DNA of 64,000 bases from CAVPFA01 sp963703655 (GCA_963703655.1 CAVPFA010000004.1:744001-808000), one strand, 5' to 3'; positions 51,172 to 60,984 are shown, counted from the stretch's first letter. Made by a program: numbers and translations. The notes: generated by a model not told the origin, from the letters alone.

Positions 51172-51562
51172 ACAGCGAGATGCCTTCCACTTGGCGATTC
51201 CCGCCCGGAACCTCGACGAGGCCGAGCAGTTCTACGTGGCCGGGCTCGGGTGCAAGCTCGCCCGGCGTTACGAGGATCGCATCACGCTCGACTTTTTCGG
51301 CGACCAGGTCGTGTGCCACCTCTCGGACAGCTATGAGCTCGAGCCCGAGCTGTATCCGCGCCACTTCGGTGTCACCTTTGCCCGCCGTGAAGACTTCGAT
51401 GCCGTCGGGCGACTAGTAAAGCTGAGAAAGCTCCCGGTGTTCCGACCGCTCACGCACCGGTTCGAAGGCCTCGCTGAGGAGCACCTAACGCTCGTGCTAC
51501 GAGATCCCTCGAACAACCTGATCGAGTTCAAGCACTACGTGGACTCTCGGCTGATCTACTAG
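51164..51562 (+). CDS. VOC-fold protein in the sulfolactate operon
   Basis: 132 residues from GTG 51164, overlapping the ComA stop by eight bases. FHLAIPARNLDEAEQFYVAGLGC opens the first module. Likely metal ligands are in FHLAI, HFGVTF and LIEFKHY, giving the His-His-Glu pattern of VOC dioxygenases and isomerases. RDPSNNLIEFKHY is typical of the family end. Its overlap with comA argues for a role in the same pathway, perhaps epimerising or modifying sulfolactate or its conjugate; the reaction is unknown. Confidence 0.85.
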   Translation: MREQRDAFHLAIPARNLDEAEQFYVAGLGCKLARRYEDRITLDFFGDQVVCHLSDSYELEPELYPRHFGVTFARREDFDAVGRLVKLRKLPVFRPLTHRFEGLAEEHLTLVLRDPSNNLIEFKHYVDSRLIY

Positions 51563-51564
51563 CG

Positions 51565-53382
51565 TCACCTGCCGGTCGAGCGGCGCAGGCGGTACATCCG
51601 CAAGCGACCGAAGTCCTTGGCGGCCGGCATGTGACCCACGTAGTCGCAAACAAGATCGTCGGCGCGTGCGAGCCGGAGGGCAGCGGCGAAGTGCTCGGTC
51701 ACGTAGACGGCGCCGGGAGGCGTCACCGGCTCGACGCGAGCGGTGCGGCTGACATGCGAGCCCATGAAGCTCATCGAGCCGAGAACCGGGTCCCACAGCC
51801 GGAGCACGGGGCCGAAGTGCGCCCCGAGGCGGAGCGCGAGGTGAGCGGGGAGTCCGACAGCCGCAAGGTCGATCCGGTCGATCGCCTCCTGGAGCTCGAG
51901 GGCGCAAGCTGCAGCCTCGTCGACACCGGTCATTACGGTGTAGAGCGCGTCGCCCCAGGTATTTCGGTACAAGATGCTGGCCTCGTGGCGGTCCAGCACG
52001 CCGGCGATGGCGCCGAGCACATGGGTGGCAAAGTGCGGGAGGTCCTCGTCCGTGAGCCTCGAGAAACCGCGAATATCCGCGAATAGCAGCGCGCGCAGGA
52101 CCCTGGAACCCGCCGACTCGGCCGGCGAGCCTGGTGAAGCGGCGTCGGTCGAGAAACCAGGTCTGGGTACCTCGGCCGGACCGCCCGGCGAGGGCGCCAC
52201 GATCGTTGCTGCGCCGCCGGCGCGTCGCCAGGTCGCGACCTCGACTGCCGTGCCGGCCTCACCCCTGGCCGGTCGACCGTCCCACACGGCCAACAGGCGG
52301 ACGCCGGCGTCGAGGTAGCGAGCCCGCAGGAGAGCGAGGCCCATTGCGAGCTCCGCGCCGTACCGGTAGAGGACATCGTCCGCCGGGCAGGCGTCCTCGG
52401 TTGCGTACTGGACAGCGCTCGCAGCCGCGAGGCAGCGGTGGAAGCGTCGCACCCACTCCTCGCCGGCGGGAGCTACCGAACTTCTGGCGAACTGCTCGAG
52501 AGCCACGGGGAGCACGACGTGCAGTTCGCACCCGGTCGCCAGCAGCGCCTCGGCCCAGAGGATGTCGGCCCCGCTCGCGAGCGCTCCGTAGGCGACGCCG
52601 ACGGGCCGACGCTCGAGCTCGGCGGAGATCTGCTGGGCGACGTAAGGGAGTTGTGCCGTCGAGAGGCCCGCCTCCGCCTGGCCGGGGTCGATGCGATGCC
52701 CGCAAAAGTGCGCGACCTCGGGGCCAGCCAGCAGGTCGAGGAGGTCCTCACTCGTCCCGGTCAAGCGACAGATCGTCCGGAGCTGCCGGCGGGTGCTGAA
52801 GTGGGCACCGTAGTCGGCCGCATCGGCCGACACGGCCGCCGCGAGCGCCTCGCGCGCAAGGTCCTCGTTGCCGAGCAACAGGTTCGCCTCCGCAGCCGTG
52901 GCCGCCGCGTAGTACGAACGGTCGTCCCCGCGTTCGAGTACCGAGAGGACCTCGGTTGCGAGCATCCGGGAACGCCCGGCGTCCCCCGCAAGGAGTGCCA
53001 GCGTTGCGGCGTTCACCGCCGGGTAGTAGCCGCCGGTGCGCGCATAGATCGCGGCATAAGCCTCCGCCGCACGCTCGGCGTGGCGACGCTGGGCATCGCC
53101 GTCGGCCGAGAGCGCGACGTCCTTCTCGATCCACGCTCGGAGGGCGGCGATCTCCTCGTTGTCGACCGCGTCGAGCCCTAGCTCGGAGAAGCGTCGCGCT
53201 GCCTCGTTGGTCGATCCGGCACGGGCGAGGGCGAGTACAGCGCGGTGCTTGAGCCAGACATCGTCCGGGTACAGCTCGAGTCCGCGACTGGCAAGATCGA
53301 ACTCTGCCAGGAACTCCCCGCGGCGCTCTTCACGGCGTACGGCTTCCAGCCACTCGGTCGCTGTGGGCGGCTCATGGATCAT
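51565..53382 (-). CDS. TPR / SLOG-like / class III nucleotide cyclase protein
   Basis: 605 residues from ATG 53382 (a GTG at 53403 would add seven). Residues 1-220 are TPR-like helices. Residues about 222-395 look like a SLOG nucleotide-binding domain: HFCGHRIDP, then YGALASGADILWAEALL, LPVALEQF and GTAVEVATW. Residues 428-605 are a cyclase with both metal Asps, D436 (LFADIRGFS) and D478 (NTWGDALYT), and Arg549, but the usual Asn is Ser545 in GSHVSRTAR. It follows a TIR-WD40 gene by about 60 bases on the same strand, suggesting one signalling or defence unit. Confidence 0.85.
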   Translation of the reverse strand: MIHEPPTATEWLEAVRREERRGEFLAEFDLASRGLELYPDDVWLKHRAVLALARAGSTNEAARRFSELGLDAVDNEEIAALRAWIEKDVALSADGDAQRRHAERAAEAYAAIYARTGGYYPAVNAATLALLAGDAGRSRMLATEVLSVLERGDDRSYYAAATAAEANLLLGNEDLAREALAAAVSADAADYGAHFSTRRQLRTICRLTGTSEDLLDLLAGPEVAHFCGHRIDPGQAEAGLSTAQLPYVAQQISAELERRPVGVAYGALASGADILWAEALLATGCELHVVLPVALEQFARSSVAPAGEEWVRRFHRCLAAASAVQYATEDACPADDVLYRYGAELAMGLALLRARYLDAGVRLLAVWDGRPARGEAGTAVEVATWRRAGGAATIVAPSPGGPAEVPRPGFSTDAASPGSPAESAGSRVLRALLFADIRGFSRLTDEDLPHFATHVLGAIAGVLDRHEASILYRNTWGDALYTVMTGVDEAAACALELQEAIDRIDLAAVGLPAHLALRLGAHFGPVLRLWDPVLGSMSFMGSHVSRTARVEPVTPPGAVYVTEHFAAALRLARADDLVCDYVGHMPAAKDFGRLRMYRLRRSTGR

Positions 53383-53442
53383 GACGACGCCCGAGCGGCC
53401 CACGAGAGAAACCGATGATTTGGACCAGCCACGGGCCGGGTC

Positions 53443-56272
53443 CTACTGCTTTGCAAGGCGTTCAAGTGGCGTGAGCTCCGACACGACCTGAGCCCGTCCA
53501 AGACCCAACAGCAGACCGGGATCTCCGCACGCGGGGCACTCGGTCCAGATCTTGACCGTGCCCACGGCGTCGCCGGTGGCAAATTCTCCCCCACCTGTTT
53601 CGAACGCCGGGGCGATCAGGAGGGGCGCGGCGTTCTGGTCGACCCTTTGAAGTTGGCCCCGTAGCGGGCCCTCCGCGCCCCAGACTTGGACGGACTCGTC
53701 AAGAAGGGTCGTAACGAGGAAGCGGCCGTCGGGGCTGTAGGCGACCGAGGTGACGCCACTCGGGGCAGTGGGAAGGGAGAACTCTCGTTTCCCCGTGCGA
53801 GGATTGAACACGACGACGGCACCGCTCTCGCTCGCCACGGCTAGCTGCGAGCCGGCCGGGTTGAACGCGACCCCCGACGGCTGTCCTTGAGCGAAGAATT
53901 TGAGAGACAGGATCTCCCGCCGGCTCTCCCGCAGACTCCCCTGTCAGACGGAAGACCGCCACGTCGCCACAATCGGTGGCCCACGCGACGAGGGTGCCGT
54001 CCCACGAGAAGGCGGGCGGTCCGTCCACACCGCACTGCTCGGCTCCTTGGACCGCGAGGGCGACCGCAAGACCGGTCTTGAGGGACACGATCTCGAGGGC
54101 TTGCGACGCGACGGAGATCTCACGGTCGTCACGGCTCCAGGCGATGGCCTCGGCGCCGGCCACGGGATAGGAGCGGACGCGTCCAGTCTTCACGGCGTAG
54201 ACGTCGACGAGACCCGACGGACAGAGCGCGGAGCCGCACGAGCCCCCAGAGGCCCCGGGGCTCGGCGTGTTCGCGAAGTCTGCTACGTAGCGGCCATCGG
54301 GGCTGACGCTCACCACGTCGTAAGGAGAGCTGTCGGGTATCAGGAAGTGGCCGATCTCCGGACCCGAAGGGCGCCTCCACACCGAGACCGAAATCCTGTG
54401 GCCGTCGAGCGACGCGACCACGATGCGGGCTGCAGAGAGCCCGACGCTCTTGATGCTCCCGCTCAGGTAGAGATCATCGAGCTCCGGGCCGCCCGCCCGC
54501 CAGACTCGTACCGTACCGTCGGCCGATGCGGTGGCGACTTCGCGACCGTCGGGGCTGAACACTATGGACGCGATCGCGGCGGTCTGTCCCAGCAGCGGGG
54601 CAATCTCGCGCCTCGTGGGGATCGACCAGACCGCGGCCGAGCCGTTTGCCTCCCCCAGGGCAAGCCGGGTGCCCCCGGGGCTGAAGGCGATGCTGGTGTA
54701 CTGCACGTCGGAGGTCGTCGTGAGGACGAACTGCTCCTTCCACGTCCGAGTGCTCCAGATCTCGACCCTGCCATCGCCCGAGTCGGTATTGAATGCCACC
54801 GCCAGCAGGGGAATGTCCGGGTTGGGACTCGTGGCGGCAAAGCTTGGGAAACCGTTCAGGCTGGGCGGACCGGTGTTCAGGGTCCGGGCGAGGTTGCCTG
54901 TGGCCGTGTCGAACACGGGAGTCACCCCCCCGGTCCCAGGCGCCCCCACCACAAAATGGCCGTCGGGGGTGAAGGACAGTGAGCTGTTGTTGGTCGCGAG
55001 TGGCGACTGCGGGTCGAGAACGGTCTCGTGCCCGTTCGCGACGTCGAACAGCGCGCTCTGCTCGCCGAAGCCGTTGGCCGCCGCGGCGAGGATCGTCCCG
55101 CTCGGGTTGAAGGAGACCACGCCGGGAGTATTCCCCAAGAGCAGCTCCCGCCTCACTTTGCCGGTGTTCGCGTCGAGGAGGGTGACCCCGAACACGGTCC
55201 CGAGAGCGAGGACGGAGCCGGTCGGGTTGTAGGCAAGGTCGGTCCCGTTGTAAATCGCTGACAACTTGCGGACCGTTTTGCCGGTGCTCGCCTTGGCGAT
55301 GAGGATCCCGCCGCTGCTGCAGGCATTCTCGGCTATCTCGTCGGTCCCGGGCCTGAAGGCGACCGCGGGCACTGAGCCGTTGCAAAAAGACGGTGAAGCG
55401 ACAGTCGGCAAAGACGCGAGGATCGGCGATGCGTCCAGCGCCTCGCGAAGCGCAAGCATGCTCTGGGATGTGGCCTGCTCGTGGACGGCCCGCATCGCGA
55501 GGATCACGGAGGCTTCCGGGTCGACGGTCAGGTCGTTCTGGCTCTCTACGGCCAGCGCCTGTGCGCTCGCTTCCACCTGGTCGTGAACAGCCTGGCCTCG
55601 CGAGATGAGAGCGAACACGAGCAGGCCGACCGCTAGCAGCGTGACCGCCAGGCTTCCGGTCACGAGGATGCGGCTCCTTCGCCCGGCGGCCTGCCGGCTC
55701 GCGAGCAGGTACTCGCGTTGCACCGTGGTCGGTGCCGGGTCGGACGCGTCTGTCGTGCCGGCCAACCACCCCTCGGCGGCACGCATCTCACTGCCGCGGA
55801 GAAGAAGGCTCCGGTCCCTGCTCTCTTTGTCCCACTCGATCGCCTTCGTGAGCCAGCGTGTGTGGCTCCGGCGGTGATCGAGGTCGGTGTCGAGCGCGCT
55901 GAGCACCCGGCTGAGGGAGCCCTCGAATTCGGTCTCTGCCTCGAACGGGATCCAACTGCGGTCGCGGATCGGTTCGGGGAGCTCATCATCGGCCACGCGC
56001 GTTCGCAAGACGGGAACGAGTCGCTTGTTCAGCGACACCGCGTAGTCGACCTCCTGTTCGCAAAAGCGCGACGCGACAGACGCGGGGGAGATGACGAACA
56101 AGAACGCGTCCGAGGACTCGATCGCAGATCGGATCTTCAGCGGGAACACCTCGGTGTCCTCTATTCCCGAGGTGTCGATCCAGACGTTCTTGCCGCTGGA
56201 CTCGATCGCATCCGTGAGGCGGGTGACAAAGGGCGAGTCCTGCCGAGAGTACGAGACAAAAACGTCCGCCAT
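53443..56272 (-). CDS. TIR-TM-WD40 repeat protein (one frameshift in a G-run at 53938-53941)
   Basis: Starts ATG 56272 behind GGGGGGAA. The TIR domain covers residues 1-130: MADVFVSYSRQDSPF, VWIDTSG, FLFVISPAS, and SRFCEQE with Glu74 at the NADase catalytic position. A TM helix lies at about 202-224. The rest is a beta-propeller with repeats such as IVFSPDGREVATASADGTVRVW, broken by one extra G in GGGG at 53938-53941. The correct continuation reads FFAQGQPSGVAFNPAG and then SVAYSPDGRFLVTTLLDESV to the stop at 53443. TIR-WD40 proteins are membrane-bound and often placed in bacterial immunity or stress signalling. Confidence 0.85.
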
Positions 56273-56466
56273 GTTCCCCCCGATCCGGGCCGCGTCTCCA
56301 CCCAACCCAGCGGCAGGCGTCGTGATTGTAGAGCCGGCGCTCGTGGGGAGAGTAATCGGAATCTTCGTCGGCGGCGCCATAATGGTCGCCGCGCCCCGGC
56401 CCGGTAATCTCTCCGTCGCGCTGGAAGACTGCGCGGTGGTGATGGGCCGGGGGTGGTGGATCGACC

Positions 56467-58434
56467 ATGAGGTTGTCGTGCGGGCTGTTAGGACGCAGGG
56501 GGCGATCGGGCTTCTTCCCGATCTTGGCGGCGGCCGCCCTCGTCCTATCCGGATGCCAATCGAGTGTGGCCGTCGGGCATCCGCGGCTCGAGGTCTTAAG
56601 GGGCGGCACGGTGTACTTCACGCGGTTCGGAGCAGCCTCTTCAACGCCGAACTGGATCTTCCCGTTCATCAGCGGCAACTACGAGACTTACGAGAACGTT
56701 GAGACCCAGCAGCTCATGTACCGCCCGCTCTACTGGTTCGGTCAGATCAAGACCCCGTCCCCATCCTTTGACGAGCAGCTGTCGCTGGCCCTCGCACCCA
56801 CCTCCTCGAACGGGGACAAGACCGTAGTGATCCGGCTCAAGGGTTGGAGATTCTCGAACGGCCAGCGCGTCAACGCCCAGAGCGTCATCTTCTGGATGAA
56901 CATGCTGAAGGCTGAGCCGAGCAACTGGGGTGCCAGCTTGAAACCGGAGTTCCCCTACAACGTCACGAGCTACTCGGCACCAGAGGGTCCCCTTGGTGAC
57001 CTCGTGACGATCTCCTTCGACAGGCGTTACTCCACGTCGTGGCTGCTCTACAACGAGTTGTCGCAGATCACGCCCATGCCCGAGGCCTGGGATGTCACTT
57101 CGCTCCGGGGCAGTCCCGGATCCGGGAGATGTGGCGTCGTCGGCCGGGGCCAGATGAACGGCTCGGTGACCACGGCGGCCTGCGATCGTGTGTGGGACTT
57201 CGACACCGACGACGGCGGAACCTTGACAATCCCCCAGATGAGCGGTAACCCCGATACCTACGGCTCAAACCCTCTGTGGCAGGTCGTCGACGGCCCGTGG
57301 AGGATGTCGAGCTACGACGCATCGAACGGTGAGGTCACCTTCGTCCCGAATCGGGACTACTCGGGACCGCAAAGGCCGATCATCTCGAGGTTCGTCGAGG
57401 TGCCCTACACGTCGGACGCGGCCATGCTCGCCGCCCTCGCCCGGGGTGGCTCGGGTGCGCCCGACGTGGCGGGCGTCTCCACCCAGGACCTTCCCATGAA
57501 CAACGGACCGCCCGGAGTCGCCGGCGCCAACCTGGCCCAGCTGGCCGGGAGGTACAACCTCGACCTCAGCGACGGATGGGGCATCTTCTACGACCCGATG
57601 AACTTCAACTCGACCGGAGACCACGGAACGACGGGTGCGCTCTTTCGCCAGCCGTACATCCGCCAGGCCCTGCAGTTGCTCGTCAACCAGCCGGAGCTCA
57701 TCAGGACGGCCGCCCGCGGGTACGGGGTGCCAGATTATGGACCGGTCCCCGCTTTCCCGAAGAATCCGTTCCTCACCGAACAGGAGACGGCCAACCCGTA
57801 TCCCTTCGACCCGGCCAAAGCCGTGCTGCTCTTGAGAGACCACGGTTGGAAGATCTACCCGGAGGGAGCTGACCGCTGCACGAGGCCCGGAACCGCCCCA
57901 AGCGATTGCGGCAAGGGCATCAAAAGAGGCACCAGACTGAGGTTCACGGTTCTCTATGCCAACGACCTGGTGTGGCACATCCAGCTTGCGCTCGCCGAGA
58001 GCTCGGCGTGGGCAAAGGCCGGCATCCAAGCTGCGCCCGAAGGGGAATTATTAGGCTCTGTCGAGTGTGCCGTCGGTCTCGTATGCAAACCCGTCGGTTC
58101 CTGGGAAATGGCCTCTTGGGGAGGCTGGGCTTTTTATCCCGATTACCTTCCGACCGGTGAGAACATCTTCGCCGGGGGCTCGGCTACCAACGTCGGTGGG
58201 TACGAGAATACGAACGCCAACCGCCTGATCACCGAGACCCTGGTCTCGAAGCGCCTCGGCTACCTGTTCGATTACGAGAACTACCTGGCCACACAGGTAC
58301 CCGTCATCTGGCAGCCTGACAACTCGCTGACAGTCTTCGAAGTCTCGAAGAACTTGGGCGGCGTTTCGCCGATCAACGCTTTGATCACGCTTACGCCCGA
58401 GTACTGGTACTGGAAGACCTCGAGCCGTTCCTGA
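56467..58434 (+). CDS. orphan family 5 solute-binding lipoprotein
   Basis: 655 residues with a clear lipobox at LAAAALVLSGC, so lipid-anchored on the outer face of the membrane. Family 5 markers are GGTVYFTRFGA, QQLMYRPLYWFG, IRLKGWRFSNGQRVNAQSVIF, GPWRMSSYDASNGEVTFVPN and RQALQLLVNQPELI. No permease or ATPase genes adjoin, so it either serves a transporter elsewhere or acts as a sensor. Divergent from the TIR-WD40 gene with a gap of about 195 bases. Confidence 0.9.
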   Translation: MRLSCGLLGRRGRSGFFPILAAAALVLSGCQSSVAVGHPRLEVLRGGTVYFTRFGAASSTPNWIFPFISGNYETYENVETQQLMYRPLYWFGQIKTPSPSFDEQLSLALAPTSSNGDKTVVIRLKGWRFSNGQRVNAQSVIFWMNMLKAEPSNWGASLKPEFPYNVTSYSAPEGPLGDLVTISFDRRYSTSWLLYNELSQITPMPEAWDVTSLRGSPGSGRCGVVGRGQMNGSVTTAACDRVWDFDTDDGGTLTIPQMSGNPDTYGSNPLWQVVDGPWRMSSYDASNGEVTFVPNRDYSGPQRPIISRFVEVPYTSDAAMLAALARGGSGAPDVAGVSTQDLPMNNGPPGVAGANLAQLAGRYNLDLSDGWGIFYDPMNFNSTGDHGTTGALFRQPYIRQALQLLVNQPELIRTAARGYGVPDYGPVPAFPKNPFLTEQETANPYPFDPAKAVLLLRDHGWKIYPEGADRCTRPGTAPSDCGKGIKRGTRLRFTVLYANDLVWHIQLALAESSAWAKAGIQAAPEGELLGSVECAVGLVCKPVGSWEMASWGGWAFYPDYLPTGENIFAGGSATNVGGYENTNANRLITETLVSKRLGYLFDYENYLATQVPVIWQPDNSLTVFEVSKNLGGVSPINALITLTPEYWYWKTSSRS

Positions 58435-58552
58435 TGGCGAGCTTCTGCTGAGCCTGGCATGGGTGCGTTCCGGCGTTGGCGGAGCTGGAAGTGTCCCAGT
58501 AGGGTGACGACCGGACCTAGCAGAACTTATTTCCAGAGAATTGGGTGGTGTG

Positions 58553-58945
58553 ATGGCCGAGTTCCCCGCGCTGGCGCACGTAGCTGTGACGGTCACCGAT
58601 CTTGACCGGAGCCGAGCCTGGTATCAGGGATTGTTCGGCACCACTCCGGTGCTCGACGAGGACACCGGCGCGTACTACCACGTCGTTTGGCTCATGGGCG
58701 GGACGCTCTTCGGCATTCATAAGCACGCCCATCCGTCGAGTGCGGAGCCGTTCGATGAGCTGCGGCCAGGGCTTGACCACGTCGCCTTTGGTTGTGCGAA
58801 TCGGGCCGAGCTCGAGCAGTGGGAAGCTCAGCTGAACTCACTTGGGATCGCGCACGGCGGTGTGGTCGACGCGCCCTATGGTTCGGGCTTGTCGTTCAGA
58901 GACCCGGACAACATCGCCCTGGAGTTCTTCGCACCGCCCGGATAG
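58553..58945 (+). CDS. VOC-fold protein
   Basis: 130 residues from ATG 58553. HVAVTVTDLDRSRAWYQGLFG, LDHVAFGCANRAELEQW and FRDPDNIALEFFAPP give the two modules with ligands His, His and Glu typical of the glyoxalase/dioxygenase group. Downstream of the orphan binding protein on the same strand. Its 3' end overlaps a cyclase remnant on the opposite strand. Substrate unknown. Confidence 0.88.
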   Translation: MAEFPALAHVAVTVTDLDRSRAWYQGLFGTTPVLDEDTGAYYHVVWLMGGTLFGIHKHAHPSSAEPFDELRPGLDHVAFGCANRAELEQWEAQLNSLGIAHGGVVDAPYGSGLSFRDPDNIALEFFAPPG

Positions 58946-59416
58946 TCGCCGCCGGCGCCGGAATTGCGAACCATCTCAGCGTCGAGGAGGGCTCGTGAAC
59001 GAGCAAGCATTGGCGCCGCCCCGACGATCTCGATGGTTGCAGCTGCAGCCACAGCGAGCTGCGCTGCCTCGTCGAGCCTTTGTTGGCCGACCAGCCATTC
59101 CGCCCGGTCGAGCTGCGCGCGTGCGGTCCAGTAGGCATCAGCCGAGGTCGCTAAACGTAACCTCGACATCAGCGAGGTTCTCCTCCACGAGCTCGTCCTC
59201 ACCTCGTGCGCTGGCGACGACTGCCTTGGTCCGGGTGACCTGCGCCCGGAGGAACGGGGGGACCTCGCCAGCTGGGCGCGCGGATAACAGGCCAGCGAGC
59301 CGATCGGCTTCCTCGAAATCGCCAAGGTCGATCGCTGCCTCGAGGGCAAGCGGGAGGGCGAACAGGATCGCTTCGTGCACGACGCCGAAGCCTCCGCTCA
59401 TGATCTTGCGGCGTCA
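58876..59416 (-). pseudogene. C-terminal remnant of a second large cyclase/ATPase/TPR protein
   Basis: The protein read here, VVHEAILFALPLALEAAI, LAGLLSARPAGEVPPFLRAQVTR, then YWTARAQLDRAEWLVGQQRLDEAA and APMLARSRALLDA, aligns with the last 170 residues or so of the 1216-residue protein at 16261 (for example ARPLGVVPPYLGAQVTR and YWGARARLDRAEWLARQERLDES). The two parts are in different frames joined by one extra base near 59139, and everything N-terminal is missing, with a TGA at 59414-59416. It is a decayed paralogue. Like the intact copy, its 3' end runs under a convergent gene. Confidence 0.8.
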
Positions 59417-59745
59417 AGCAGCTGGGACGAAAGCTATGAGGTGGCGGATGCCCGGCAGCTTTCGATCACAAAGACAGACTCCGCTAGTGGCTCGCAAGCT
59501 AGGGCGGCTGGGGTCAAGTACTCGCTGCCTGAAGTAAGGTGAGGGACACGACGCCGTTTGGCCATCCGGGCAGCAGGCTTGACAACCCTAAGGTCATAAG
59601 TTCATAATCTGGTCAATAATCATCGCACGGGTGGAAACGCGTAAGCCCAGAACGGCTGAAGATGGACTACTCTACGTGCGGCTTTCATTAGGACTCGTCC
59701 TTGTAATGTCGATAGCAGCCCTGCCATACTTCCGGTCCAGTCCCG
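59417..59745. other. gene-free gap before the P450
   Basis: No credible gene. The part from about 59570 to 59720 is more AT-rich than its surroundings, with GTCATAAGTTCATAATC and GGTCAATAATCATCG suggesting promoter or operator elements for the P450. No clear terminator or repeat seen. Confidence 0.5.
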
Positions 59746-60984
59746 TTGTCACGACTGAAGCTCCCGACCGATGCGCCTCAGCACTCTTCTCTCGGTCGCG
59801 CTGAACCTGTCAATGTGAACAAGGCGACTGAACCATCCTGTGTCCTACATGAGAACTCTCATGTGGTTCCGTGGTCGAAGGCTGACTGCGACTTCTTACT
59901 CGTGTTTAACTACCGCGACTTGCGGGCCATCGCGCGAGACTGGAACGCATTTACATCAGCCGTACCCTTGCGTGTCCCTATTCCTCCGGACATAGGGGGA
60001 CGGAACGTCGCCCAGCTGCCGCTCGAATCCGATCCACCGGACGCGACCGAGTATCGACGTATCATCGAAGAAGTATTCAATCGGGATACGGCAGCAAAAA
60101 TCGAGCCCACGGTCGCCGTCATGGCTGACGTGCTCATGGACTCGGCTCTGCAGCGCGGCGAACTCGAGGTCACCGATTCGTTCGCACTTCCGCTTTTCTT
60201 GCGTGCCTTGGCGCTGACACTTGGCCGACCACAGGCCGATGCAACCGAGTGGTTGGCCTGGGGACGAACAGTCTGGCAATGGTCAGACACCATCCACCAA
60301 TACCTCCCGAATGAGCGAATGGATGCGTACCTCGAGAAGTGTATCGACGAAGCTCAAGCGGATCCGGGCGAAGACTTTTTCGGCCGGATAGCGGGAGCCC
60401 AGTTCCACGGCCGGCCCCTTACCCGGGAAGAGATGCTCGGCCTTGCGAACATCGCACTCGCCGCCGGACGCGACCCCGCAGTCGACGTCATTGCCGACGG
60501 GCTCCACTACCTCGCCACGAACCCTAGTGTGTTCGAGGCGCTTAGAAACAGCCCAGACATGGTGCCATCCGCTATCGAAGAGTTGCTCAGGTATTTCTCG
60601 CCCGTTCACGTACTGGGTCGTACCGTTACAACCCCGAAAACCCTCTATGGGTACGACCTCGTTCCAGGAGACCTCATCGGGCTCGGCTTCGCCGCCGGGA
60701 ACCGAGACCCTGAGGCGTTCGAACGCCCACATGAATGTAACCTTAGCCGTCGGCCGAACCGTCACGTCGCATTCGGCCATGGCCCACACACCTGTGTCGG
60801 CGCGCCCCTTCCGCGCATGTTGCTTAAAGTCGTGCTGACGTGCTTCACAACACGCGTCGAGACGATGCTGATCGCCACTGACTCAGGCGAACAAACAGCG
60901 GAGATTGCCCCCGGCCTTCACATTCGGGTGGCTCCGACCCATCTCACGTTACGGTTAACACGCTCGCAACCTCCCTGGACCTAG
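59746..60984 (+). CDS. cytochrome P450 with atypical I-helix
   Basis: 412 residues from TTG 59746; a GTG at about 59815 is an alternative. Haem loop FGHGPHTCVGAPLPR with the thiolate Cys, K-helix ExxR in IEELLRYF, and the HECNLSRRPNRH region. The I-helix reads ALAAGRDPAVDVI, so the usual acid-Thr pair for oxygen activation is Asp-Pro with the Thr missing. Soluble bacterial class I enzyme needing ferredoxin partners not encoded nearby. Codon use looks less GC-biased than neighbouring genes, hinting at recent acquisition. Confidence 0.9.
   Translation: MSRLKLPTDAPQHSSLGRAEPVNVNKATEPSCVLHENSHVVPWSKADCDFLLVFNYRDLRAIARDWNAFTSAVPLRVPIPPDIGGRNVAQLPLESDPPDATEYRRIIEEVFNRDTAAKIEPTVAVMADVLMDSALQRGELEVTDSFALPLFLRALALTLGRPQADATEWLAWGRTVWQWSDTIHQYLPNERMDAYLEKCIDEAQADPGEDFFGRIAGAQFHGRPLTREEMLGLANIALAAGRDPAVDVIADGLHYLATNPSVFEALRNSPDMVPSAIEELLRYFSPVHVLGRTVTTPKTLYGYDLVPGDLIGLGFAAGNRDPEAFERPHECNLSRRPNRHVAFGHGPHTCVGAPLPRMLLKVVLTCFTTRVETMLIATDSGEQTAEIAPGLHIRVAPTHLTLRLTRSQPPWT

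Noticed and set aside
51565..56272. Calling the TIR/SLOG/cyclase pair a Thoeris or Pycsar system
   Set aside because: Thoeris SLOG effectors carry a SIR2 or other effector and Pycsar effectors carry a cyclic-nucleotide-binding domain; neither is seen here, so only a relation in chemistry is suggested.
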